Below, piece by piece: positions 33,597 through 44,180 of a DNA stretch of 64,000 bases. The stretch is taken from assembly GCA_047495785.1 (NCBI GenBank), contig JBLDXI010000001.1:3968001-4032000 (forward strand), given 5' to 3'. How positions within the stretch are numbered: position 1 is the stretch's first letter; each line of letters begins with the position of its first letter. Source of the DNA: Lepidodermella squamata (Eukaryota > Gastrotricha). The notes under the pieces were generated by a model. That model did not search any database and had not been told where the DNA came from. It saw nothing but the letters and a program-made list of their open reading frames with translations. The translations under genes were made by a program, and so were the position numbers.

Positions 33597-35320
33597 ATGG
33601 GTGTTAATGGTTTGTGGCCGGCGATTGAAGACGCACGTCAAATTGTTTCGTTCAACTATCTCAAGGGTAAAATTATAGCCATTGATTTGTCGCTATGGCT
33701 ATGTGAAAATGTGACGAAAATTACCGATCCAAATGCTGTTGTTAATATGCCATTTCGGTTTGCATTGAATAGTTCGGAATTTTCCCCGAGTAAAGCATTT
33801 TCGATTTCTAGAAATATATTCTTCCGAACTTCTCATCTGCTCAAAAATGGAGTTCGACCAATTTTTGTCATTGATGGCAGGCCGCCTGAGTTGAAAAAAT
33901 CGGAAATTTTCCGGCGGATGAAGCTTACTTCGAAGTGCTCAGTGGATACTCGAATGAAAGAAGCCGTTGACCAGGTTTTAAATCGAAAATTTCACCAACA
34001 ATCGATGGGTTGATTTACTTCCATTCTAGTGCTGCTCGCTATTCGACGCCATGGGCGTATTCTATGTTCGAAGCGATGGTGAAGCTGAAGCTTTATGCGC
34101 TTATCTAGACAGAGAAGGGGTAAAATTTTCTGTCATGAACAAAATATTTCGATCGATGTAGTTCTGCTCTTCTAGTTAGTCGACGGCTGTATTACTGAAG
34201 ATGGAGATGCGTTTTTATACGGAGCTCAAACAATTTATCGCGATTTTTCGGTCAAGAAAGAGGTAATGATTATTCAAGCTTTCTAGGTCTGAAATTATTA
34301 TTTTTGTAATTTATTTAGGAAATTATGTGTTATGAAATGCTGAAAATTGAGATGGATTTGAATTTTAATCGCGAGAGTTTAGTCGCTCTGGCCCTCCTAG
34401 CCGGCTGCGACTACAACAAAACCGGAGCTCGAGGAATCGGTCCAGTACGCTGGGCTAAATTCGTAAATATATGCCAGAATGAGAATAATCGCAACCCTAT
34501 CGAAGTATTACGTTCATGGCTTGATTCTGAGGAAAATTTGCCTTCAACTCAAAGTTGCTCAAACGAGGAGGAATCTCTGTCAAAATTAGCGCAAACATTT
34601 CGGAAAGGCGTCACAAAGGAGTTGTTCGAACAAATTGTTGATGAATTTATGTCGGATAAGGATGCGAAATTTTCGGTTGTAGCGAAGCAAATCGCCGATA
34701 GGAAAGAAGCAGGAGCTTTATGGGCTTTACCTAAACTTGATCCGTTGATCGATGTGCTTTGTAACGTACAACAATGGAGCAGAGACAAAGCAAAGGGGCG
34801 AGTTTTCCCTCTTTTGACTAGATTTCGGATAACCGAGGTAAGTTGACCCAATTTTTATTTTTCAAAATTAAAATTGGAATTATTTCAAGGGAGTATGGCT
34901 TAAGTCATCAGACCAAGACGCTCTGCCTAGAGCTCGAAAAATTTTAAAGCGCCGATTTAGAAGCGAACAGCCATTTTTCGAAGTTGAATGGACCTGGCCT
35001 GGATCTCCTTCGAAAAATGCCACAAAAGAACGAGATTTTACGACCCTTGAGCCTGTCGGGGTGTTCGACCAAGCCTACCCCAAAATGGCGGCAGAATTCA
35101 TTGAAGCGGAACAAAAGCCGGCGAGAAAAACGAAAAGCAGCGAGAATGAATCGATCCCGAAGGTAATTTCGCATTTTTCTAAATTTTTAAAGAAATTTGA
35201 AATTTTGATTTCGAAAAGCTTGAATCATTTTGGCCTGTTGTAAAACGGCCGAGACTTTCTCCCTCTTCTGCTATCGAAACGGTCGATTTAACTAAGGCTT
35301 CTGATGATGAGGATGAATGA
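33597..35320 (+). CDS. GEN1: GEN1-type Holliday junction resolvase (Rad2/XPG family)
   Basis: Exons 33597-33974, 34030-34119, 34176-34262, 34319-34837, 34890-35162 and 35219-35320; all introns are phase 0 and the total is 482 aa. The N domain begins at the mature start (MGVNGLW, needed free in this family), with IDLSLWLCE and the acidic VFVIDGRPPELK strand. The I domain shows GEAEALCAYL, DGCITEDGDAFLYGAQTIYR, and LVALALLAGCDYNKTGARGIG with the helix-hairpin-helix. The catalytic acidic residues (D30-type, D in VIDG, E/E of GEAEA, D/D of TEDGD, D of GCDY) are all present. LLTRFRITEV matches the GEN1 region after WARP-like WALPKLD. It cuts four-way DNA junctions. GEN1 orthologues run to 900 aa, so this one is short. 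A possible extra 3' exon is listed separately. Confidence 0.88.
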
Positions 35321-35391
35321 TACCTATCTCAAATTATATAGAATGGTTTGTTGAAATCGTTTTTGAAAATTCTTCAATTATTTTTTTACAG

Positions 35392-35625
35392 AAAATTATA
35401 ACAGATTATTTTACTCCTGTTGGTGCAAATTCGATTGACGATCTCATAAAATCGATGGATAATATTGCGATTGCTCGGAAGCCGACGACTTGCTCAAGCG
35501 AATCCAAGGCGTGGAAACCGCCGCCTTTGCCTCGCAGTTCGAGTGATTTTTTCGGAATGAGCGTTGAAAAACCTGCCGTTTATCAAGGCTCAGTTTTTGC
35601 CACGCTATTCGGATCGAAGAATTGA
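35392..35625 (+). CDS. Candidate alternative last exon of GEN1 with PIP-box-like start
   Basis: An open segment begins right after a strong acceptor (TTTTTTTACAG) and reads KIITDYFTPVGANSIDDL..., ending GSVFATLFGSKN. KIITDYF with a preceding Gln (the genomic CAG of the acceptor) fits the PCNA-interacting consensus QxxIxxYF. AATAAA follows at about 35692. I could not find a fully convincing donor: GTT|GTAAAA near 35240 would join in phase 0 and remove the acidic end of the annotated exon 6. It may be an alternative GEN1 terminus or the end of a different transcript. Confidence 0.4.
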   Translation, partial: KIITDYFTPVGANSIDDLIKSMDNIAIARKPTTCSSESKAWKPPPLPRSSSDFFGMSVEKPAVYQGSVFATLFGSKN

Positions 35626-35976
35626 TATTTATACAAAATTTTATACTTGATGATAAAAATGCGAATAATTCGACTGCCTTTTGTTTTATCATGAATAAAC
35701 CGATTTTGATTACAAAAATATAATTACAAAACGGTTTCATCTTTTTGATCTATGTGTTTAGAAAGGCGTGGTTTTCGAGTGAATAACTGAATAAATGTAT
35801 CAAATAATGAAGTGGAGTGGTGATAAGCCGAATTATCGGTCTTTATTGCGACCAATTAAGTCTCCGGTCTTATTATCATCAAGATAACCCGTGAAGATAT
35901 CGCGGCTTTGGTTTTCACAACAAACGATGTCCAGCTTTTTTGGTATATCTTTATTTTCGTCTCGCCGCTGTTTGCC

Positions 35977-38793
35977 ATGGTAATTTATTGCGTGTAAAAT
36001 TTTCAGGTCATTTTTTTAACGAATTTTTTTCCGAAGGCTACTTTAAAATGTTCGACTTGCTCACTGCGATTCGATCGGCCAATGCTGTTGCCATGCGGCT
36101 TCACGTCTTGTCTGAGATGTCTACGCAGACTTGCGGCTGAACACCCTGAGTACATCATGTGTGTTGACTGCCTCAAAAGGCACGAAGTTCCCGATGGCAT
36201 GAGCGTAGAAAGTATACAAAAATATTTTTCAAAAAATAACTTTGGAATTTTCTGAATTTCGCCCTTAATTTTTTTCAGGTTTTCCCGTAAATAAATTGAT
36301 CCTCGAATTATTGACCTCAAACGACGTAGCCGGTCCGCCGCGCCGATCTGCGCCCGCCCCGCCGCCCGTCAAGTCTCGAACTGTTGAAATTTGCTCAAAA
36401 TGCGGCAACAAAACGGCGTCGTTTGAAAATTGCGCCCACTGCAACGCAATTTTCTGTATTTTCTGCTTTGAAAAGCACATTGAAGCTATCAACGAAGAAG
36501 TCGTCAATTACGTCTCAGCGGTAAATATTTTCCCTATCCATTAATTTACCAAATAATCTGAAAATTGTGTTTTAACACTTTCGATATAATTGCGAAAGAA
36601 ACCTCAATCCTCAGGGATTTCAGTTAATTTCTAAAATTTGAGAATTTGAAATCAGTTGAAATTTCAGCGTGAAATGAAAACTGTCATTAAAATTCTTCAA
36701 TTTTATAGGTCGAAGAGCATTGCGCGGCTGCTGGGCAGGTTGTTAGCTTTTATTCAAGCCTAAACAACGGAATTTCTTCGATTGTGGAGCGCGAAAAGCG
36801 GAAAGAGGCCGTTATCGAGTGGGGCGAGCAGTTGAAATCGCTATTCATTCGCGCTATTGGCGCTCGAGTCGGGCAACTCTGTTCCGAAGTAGACACGCTG
36901 TTTGACGATCAAAGCTCGAAAATGGGCATATTGGGCGATGCTGCGGCCAAGGTGCAGCACATTCAAAGCCGGTGTACTGCTATTGCGGAGGAATTGCGGT
37001 CGTCTTCTCGGCCGAATGTGCCGAACATTTTCGCAACTTGTGCTCAAGTTGATGAAGAGGTACTAAGATGAAAGATATTCCACGTGTTAGCAAAAACTAC
37101 ACCACATTACAATACGAATTTTTCTCTTTTTCTTTGCCACCACCAGTCTTAAACATCGAGACGAATCTGGTAGAAACAATTGAATTTTACCTTCATTTCT
37201 AATTATATTCTAAATATTTCTAAAATAATTCTTCTCTAAATTTCACAACTAAGTCTTCAGAGTCTTCTAGGTATTTTTCGCTTAATTCCATAAATGGGGT
37301 ACGAGACATCGAGCGAAATGCATTAATGAATAATGACTCGATGGATAACGAATAAATATTTGAAAAATTTCTATTATTACCAGGAGATTACAGTAAGTTT
37401 CCATTCGGGTTTTTCGAACCTAATTAGATTTTTCGGTAGAAATTTTCACATCAGTTGCTGTGAAGTTTTCTAAACATAAGACCTGAAATAATTTGGGGAA
37501 AATAAATTGGATGAGTTAAAGGGGCGTATTCGATATTAGGCTTCGACCTCGAATTGATAAGGAATTCATTTCGATTTGGTGAAATTTATGGAATTTTCTT
37601 ATTAGATCAGGTCATTGGAGGATTCACTTGATGGCCTGGGCCTGCCTTACATCGACAACGATTCATCGACTCAGGACACGCAACATCTGTTGGACGAATT
37701 GAAGAACCTTGGCAAGCTGGTTTGCGATTCGAAACGAACAATGCAGGACATTATGGCCGCGACACAACAGCAACAAACCGATGGTCAATATGACTACGGC
37801 GGGTCGTTCTCGGAAACGCCGCAAGTTGACCCGAATACTTACTACGAAAGCTTGACCAGCGCATCGCTAACAACCACCCTAGACGCGACTGAAAAGCCTT
37901 TTGGACCCATTTGGGATATGGCAACTTACTCGCCGATAACTGAAGATTCGTTCAAATTTGTCGTTATCGTTCATAACAAGACATTTGCAACAATTATTGA
38001 CCCGCAAAATGGGACATCCGTGGCTACCTTCGATTTATTCCCGCCTGAAAATGGGATTAAAATCGACGTTAAACACGTTGCAGTTTCGACTTTGCGTAAG
38101 GAAATCTATTTCAGCCAAAGCGATAAAAGCGGAATTTTCAGCCTTGCGATTCCGCAGAATTCCAGCCAAAAATCGGCGAAATTGATTGAAGCCACCCTGG
38201 GCCAGAAAATTCCAGCCTCGAATGATTCATGGTTCTGTGGTATGGCGGTTGACGACCGGGCCAAAGTCGTGTATGCCTGCGATCAATTCCGATCACGAGT
38301 TGTCGCTTGGTCGTTAGAAAACGGCTCGCAATTAGCTGCTTTTCCAATATCGGGTAGTCCCGTTAGCGGCGATTTTAAACCGTTTAAATGCGCTATTTCC
38401 CCTGTTCGAACTGCTGGAACTGTTCTGCTATCTGTTTCGGACTACACAAATGAAAGGCTTTGCGTTTTGGCCCTTACCAACCCAACAACTGGACAGTATG
38501 TGCCGAATGCGGTGGTCAATCGAGGCCAGATGTTAGGGACAGTGCAACGGCCGTGTGGAGTTGCCTTTGATGCGATTGGCCAACTTTTGGTTGCTGAGGG
38601 CCCGACTCGTAGAGTTCAGCTGTTTTGCCTAACCCCTGAATGTCAATCGCTAATGGCCTTCCCGGCTGATAACAGCAAGTTGCGATCGCCTCGAGGTGTC
38701 GGAGTGCTGTTCTATGGCCCGAGAATCGACCGACAAGTCATTGCTGTGGCCGATAATGCTGCGAATACTGTCTTTTTCTTCAAAACTGATTGA
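35977..38793 (+). CDS. TRIM-NHL protein (RING, B-box-like, coiled coil, NHL)
   Basis: Exons 35977-35979, 36037-36211, 36279-36520, 36709-37059 and 37606-38793 give 652 aa. The first exon would encode only the start Met, joined to ATLKCSTCSLRFDRPMLLPC; this start is inferred. The RING reads C-x2-C, LLPCGFTSCLRC, then CVDC, so Phe stands where the metal-binding His usually is. FPVNKLILELL follows as in TRIMs. The second exon holds a zinc-binding CSKCGNKTASFENCAHCNAIFC...H B-box-like motif, and the third a helical segment. After a 546 bp intron come low-complexity QQQQTDGQYDYGG and at least four NHL repeats (for example MAVDDRAKVVYACDQFRSRV, GVAFDAIGQLLVAEGPTRRV, RGVGVLFY...VIAVADNAANTV). The class acts in RNA regulation and ubiquitylation. 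Confidence 0.78.
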
Positions 38794-39024
38794 GATGTTA
38801 GACGCGAATAGATAGCCTTGCTTGCTTTGAAATTTCGAGATTTAACCGTAGTCCTTCTTTGAATTAAAGACGAATCATTGCTATAGGTTCTTGGTGTAAG
38901 ATGTGTACTCTTGTTTTGTTTTTTTACGCACTTTTTTCGCCGCACCAAAAAAAGAAACACGCACGCACTTGGAGTAGCTTGTTTTAAAGCGTTTTCTTGT
39001 GTGTTTAGAGTTTCGTGGAAAATT

Positions 39025-40172
39025 ATGGCTGATGAAGAGGGTAAAATGTTTGTGGGTGGGCTCAGCAGATTTTCCACGCAACGTAAGCCCAAGCGTTTTT
39101 ATTTACCCGAGAACAGCAGTGTATACAGTCGTTATTTCCCAAACCGCAGAGACACTTTTCAATTATTTCAGCCGCTACGGTGAGGTGTCGGAGTGCCGCA
39201 TCGTCACCGACCCTGTGACGGGGCAGTCGCGCGGTTTCGGCTTTGTCCGCTTCACAGATCCTCAGTCGGTCGATGTTGTGCTGTCTTTCGATCTTCACAT
39301 GCTCGACGGCAAGCAGATCGACCCGAAACGCTGCAAACCGCGTCAGGTCACCTCAGCCGCGGCGGCTGCTGCTGCTGCGGCAGCTGCTAACTCGATGGTT
39401 TCAGGGCAGCAGCGCCTTCTCATGAAAAACATCAACAATCAGCCGCAACTGGGTGGTGGCTTACGCCTGCCCGGTAACGTGAAAACGCTCAATGACTTCA
39501 TGGGCGCCGCTCTCCCTGATGAATCTGGAACTATTTTCATTCGTGGCCTCAGTCCTATCACAAGTGAACGTATGCTTTTTTATCTTCTGTTTGATGATTT
39601 GATTCTATTGTTTTCGTGTTTTGTTAGAAACTATGTTCTCTTACTTCAACGAAAGCTTCGGCCCTCTTGCCGAGTGCATGATTATGCGCCATTCCGCGAC
39701 GCGAATCTCTCGCGGCTTTGGCTTAATCAAGTTCTGTGATCCCACAAGTGCTGAGCATGCTCTGTCCTGCTCACCTCATATTTTGGACGGCAAGCAGATA
39801 GATCTGATACCGGTGACTCAGACTGGGAAGTTGCTGCAGCAACAGCAACAACAGCAGGTTACGAATGGCCTGTCTCAAAGCATTTTGTCTGCAAGTCAGT
39901 TGGGCGCAACCAATGGCATTACGAATAGCCAGGCTCAACTGCTAGCTCATCAGTTGCAGTCTTCGCAACAGCAGCAGCAACAGCAACAACAGCTGCAACA
40001 GTCGCAACATCAGCATCTCATGCAATCTAACAATCTGAATAACAGTAGCGTGAATGGCCAGCTGTACGATGAATTTGATTATGACAGCAGCTATTACAAG
40101 CCAAGATCTAAAAGTTTACTGGTCTCCGGTGAACCTGATGCTAATCCGAGCAATAATTGTGGTGTGCAATGA
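39025..40172 (+). CDS. Two-RRM RNA-binding protein (DAZAP1/Hrp27C/Musashi group)
   Basis: Exons 39025-39082, 39150-39569 and 39628-40172 (67 and 58 bp introns, both phase 1) give 340 aa. The start is [14 protein letters not shown], typical of the group. RRM1 shows RNP2 KMFVGGLS and, after the splice, [17 protein letters not shown] and RNP1 RGFGFVRF, ending [15 protein letters not shown] poly-Ala stretch links to RRM2: RNP2 [30 protein letters not shown]1 RGFGLIKF, then [11 protein letters not shown]. The C-terminus is Gln-rich (runs of Q around residues 230-290) and ends with a Tyr-containing [12 protein letters not shown] segment suitable for prion-like assembly. It would regulate mRNA splicing, stability or translation. 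Both introns lie inside an RRM and are absent from continuous-frame readings, which otherwise yield false residues. Confidence 0.87.
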
Positions 40173-40835
40173 AGAAAAGATGTGATAAAACCGTTGAACG
40201 AGTGGAAGGCGAAGTTGTGATGCGCGTTGTGATCAACTAATTAGTATGCAACCAGGACAATTACAATCATTTACGACATATCACGTACTTATTTTTTGTC
40301 GACTTACTTAATTGATAAATAAATGGATACATCATAAGACACCATTTAGCTGCGTGGAATGTTGTTGTTGATGTTAACTTGATGACGGGTCTCCAGTCGG
40401 AGAGTGACTATAAATTACTGCGGCTGCTAAATGCTATTTTACTTAATAATATAGTCAATAAACTTACTAATGCAATTACTATTTGTGAATTTTTATTCAA
40501 TTTGAGTTTTTATTCAAATCCTTTTATTTCGCGGGCGTTGGCGGTAAGTTTTCTCCACAACGAAGGCGATCGAATCCTGAAGGCGATGTGGAGCTGAACC
40601 TGGACCATCAATTTTAATGGCTTAGCCACCTGCTATGGCCTCTCATTTCCATATATTTTTAGCCAGTATCGAAACTTTATGCGTCTGCAGGTTTGCCCTA
40701 GTGAAAGGTGAAATGGGCATGCATGATGGTGACAGCTTCTGAAAACGTTGATGTTGCTAGCCATATTTATCATCCAAGTTGTCTCATCTCATAATAGATT
40801 GACCGCTGTTATACGTCACAAATTGATTCGTTCTT
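40173..40835. other. Intergenic between RRM protein and PKC
   Basis: AT-rich with AATAAA-like signals near 40320 (3' end of the RRM gene). No gene seen. Confidence 0.4.
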
Positions 40836-43393
40836 ATGGCAGCAGCAGGAGCATTTCTGCGCTTCCAGGTCATTCATCTAGACCTGGACAGTCAAGATGT
40901 GGTCATTGCTGTTGCAGTGAAAGAAGGCGAGGGAGGCGCCCTAGGTAAGCTGAAAGGAACTGTCAATAGTCAGGAGTTCATGTTAGTTTACTTATCACGC
41001 TACAGTTCAGCACAAACCGACGTTTTTTCGAAAATTTGGTGAATGGTTTGATTGTCACATCAGGTACGACTACTTGTCAAAAGGACATCTCTAGGTTTGA
41101 CACCGTTTGATCCTTAGACCAGGGCGTGTGGTGGAACTCATGCTACAAGACATTGAATCGGAAGACGGCAAAGAGCCAAAGATCCGAGCACATTGCACTT
41201 TGCTGTTATCTGCCATTTCAAAGAACTGTGACGTTGATGGATCGGTCGCAACTGTTCCGGTATGAGTTTCGTCTTTGAATTAAGCGAGTTGACCATGAGT
41301 TATATGTTCTCAGATTGTGTTGACACCTGTGGGCAAGCTCACTTTGCAAGTCAAGTATTTCCAAGGAAAGCAAGTTGCTTCTGGAACTGTTAGACAGACC
41401 AGCAGTCCTGAACAACCTCGTATGATTCACCCTATTGGCCACAACTTTCTCTTTTCTTACTGTGCTATCGTTTCACAGCTCTCCCTCAGCCCAAGCGCGG
41501 TAAAATTGTTCGCAGAAATGCTCAGAAACTGCCAAAAGTCCACCTGGTCAGCGGACATCACTTTGTCGCCAAATTCTTCAACCAGCCAGCATTTTGCTCT
41601 TTTTGCAATGAATTCTTGTGGGGTTTTAACAAGCAAGGATATAACTGCGAACGTTAGTTTCAATTCTATTCCCACCAGCTGTAGGATCAATAGTTTTATT
41701 CTAGTGTGCAATGTAACTGTTCATAAGCGCTGCCATGATAAAGTGCTTGATGCATGCACGAAAAATACTGCCCAACAATCAGATCTTGTTGTAAGTTTTC
41801 TCACGGTCGAATATTCACCGCATGTAACTTTGATTTTCAGAATAAGAGCGTTGAGCGGCTTGGTTTTGCTGTGCCGCACATGTTCAAGTCGAAAAACTTC
41901 CTACGGCCAACATTTTGTCGCCATTGCGGTCAGTTGCTGTGGGGTCTATTCAACCAAGGCAAAGAGTGTAAGAAATGCGGAGCCGCTGTTCACCACAAGT
42001 GCGCAGATATCGCCGCGAAAACTTGCGGCGTCGATATGCGTCAGATGGTTGCAATTCTTAATGAAATTCGTGTTCAGCGCCAAGGCTCGACGTCAAGCAC
42101 GCGACCTCTTTCCATGTCTGAGAACTGGGATGGGCAATCACTTGCTGTAATTTTTGATTATCTGAGGAATCGTGGCTTTTATTGAGTTTTTTCTAGAATG
42201 ATGACGAGGATTTAGTGAAACCAATCTACGAGGATCCGTCGCAGTTTTTGGAACTATCCAACTCCGGTAATTCTGGCTCTCGTGCAAGTCAAATGGTTGC
42301 CTCGAAGAAGCTATCACTCGCCGATTTCGACATTGTGAAACTGCTTGGAAAGGGTAGTTTTGGCAAGGTATTCTTAGCGCGGCGTAAAAACGACACTCGC
42401 GAGTATTACGCCATCAAAGCCATGCGGATTGACTTCATTCTATCGTCAAATGACACGGAAACTACCCGAGTCGAGCGAACTGTTTTGACTAGCAACACAA
42501 ACGCGAACGCGCCTTTTCTTCTCCACATGCTTTGCACATTTAAAAGTGACTCGCATTTATGTAAGATTACATATTTTTATTTGATGACTCAAATTGCTCT
42601 GGTCTTTCTAGTCTATGTGTTGGATTTTCTGCCCGGCGGTGATCTGATGTTTCATCTCCAGCAATCGGAGCGATTCGATTTGAATCGAACTCGATTTTAC
42701 GCGTCTGAAATTGTTTGCGCTCTGCAATTTCTGCACCGGGAAAGCATCATTTACCGCGATTTAAAACTCGATAACGTGCTTTTGGACCGAGAAGGCCACG
42801 TTTGCCTCGCTGATTTCGGCATGTGCAAAGACAAAGTGAACGACAAGAATCGAGCGTCGACGTTTTGCGGAACTTTGGACTACATTGCGCCGGAGATAAT
42901 CGAGTCGAAAGAATACACGTTCTCAGTAGATTGGTGGTCATTTGGCGTGTTGGTTTTCGAAATGATAACCGGTCAGACGCCGTTTTATGGCGACACCGAG
43001 GCTGAGCTGTTTGAGGAAATTAAAAACCCAACCCTGCCAGATATGGGTCTTGTTCCAGACCCGGCTTGTGCCCAAATGCTTCAGGCGTTATTTCAGCGCG
43101 ATCCCATGCGTAGATTAGGGTCTCCTACGAGTGGTGAGGGTGAAATTAGACGACAGCGGTTCTTCGAACCAATTGAATGGCCGCGGTTAGAACGCCGTCA
43201 AATCGCGCCGCCGTTTGTGCCTAGTTTACACGGTCCGGATGATGTCCGGTACTTCGAGCGGGATTTCACCCGAGCGACTGTTCGAATTTCTGCCGGCGGT
43301 GATTCGCGGCTTATGAACACCATACCGAGAGACATGTTCGCGAAATTCAGTGTCATGTGTCAGAATTACAAGCCGGCTGTTCCGCTTACGTGA
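40836..43393 (+). CDS. Novel protein kinase C, delta/theta-like
   Basis: Nine exons: 40836-40944, 41006-41063, 41118-41259, 41314-41419, 41479-41652, 41705-41790, 41841-42146, 42197-42560 and 42612-43393; the phases close on 708 aa. The N-terminal C2-like domain matches PKC-delta (FLRFQVIHLD, VQHKPTFFRKFGEWFD, GRVVELMLQ, KLTLQVKYF) and lacks Ca-binding Asp clusters, so it is a novel-type PKC. Two C1 domains follow (HHFVAKFFNQPAFCSFCNEF...C and HMFKSKNFLRPTFCRHCGQL...C), which bind diacylglycerol. The kinase has LLGKGSFGKVFLARR, AIK, GGDLMFHL, YRDLKLDN, ADFG, APE and a C-tail. The activation loop reads TFCGTLDYIAPE, with Leu where Pro is usual, and the hydrophobic motif FAKFSV is a divergent form of FxxF(S/T)(F/Y). 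It signals at membranes. Confidence 0.92.
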
Positions 43394-44180
43394 ATTTTTA
43401 GGCGGTATATCCTTTTGTTAGGTCTGAAATCGTTGTAAAATATATTGCGAGATTTCATGGTGGTTGATGATTTTTTTAAAGCTCGATTTTAACTTTCAAC
43501 TCCGTAATTTTTCCTATAAATTGCAATTATCACATACTGCTAATTGAACCGATTTCTGGTTGTCTTTATTACTACATATACTCTTGGTTGTGGGTTGTTG
43601 TGAGGTGAAAAAATACTGTTGAAAATGCTTCCGAATAGTGAATACTGCAATAATTTACGGTGCAAATTTTTCCACTGCTATTTTCCTATTTTTTCTTCGT
43701 CTTCCACGGCGTAGTTTTCCTTGAAAGAAAAACATGGTTATTTTTATCGCTATTTTTTGTTGCTAGAATCACTTTAGCTAATTGAATGTGAGATGATTAA
43801 ATACTACTTATGTAATATTCATTATACGTGAATTTTATCGCCTGTTGAGAATGTGCCCAGCTGATTTCAGCCTTCCTCACTGTTTACTTTCACATTAAAA
43901 AAAAAACTCGTTACTAGTAGAATGCAGCAACGAAAAACGCACCGTCTATGTTCTCTACAAATATTATTTTATTTATTATTATTATTGTTGAAAAATCACA
44001 AGTGTATTTTGATAGAAGAAAAATCTTTCAAAATACAAGTTTAATATTTATCAAATTATTAAGCGACTGCTTGCGGTGTGGTCGAAATTCGGCAAAAAAT
44101 GCAAACTATTTTTTCGATAAAAACACGTTTTTTACTTATTTTTAGTATCATGTTAAAAATAATGGTTTAACAAGAAGTAG
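43394..44180. other. Intergenic/5' region of the MLK kinase
   Basis: AT-rich, with no SH3 domain or other coding sequence recognised on either strand. A first exon of the downstream kinase may lie here or start as a short exon I cannot identify. Confidence 0.4.
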
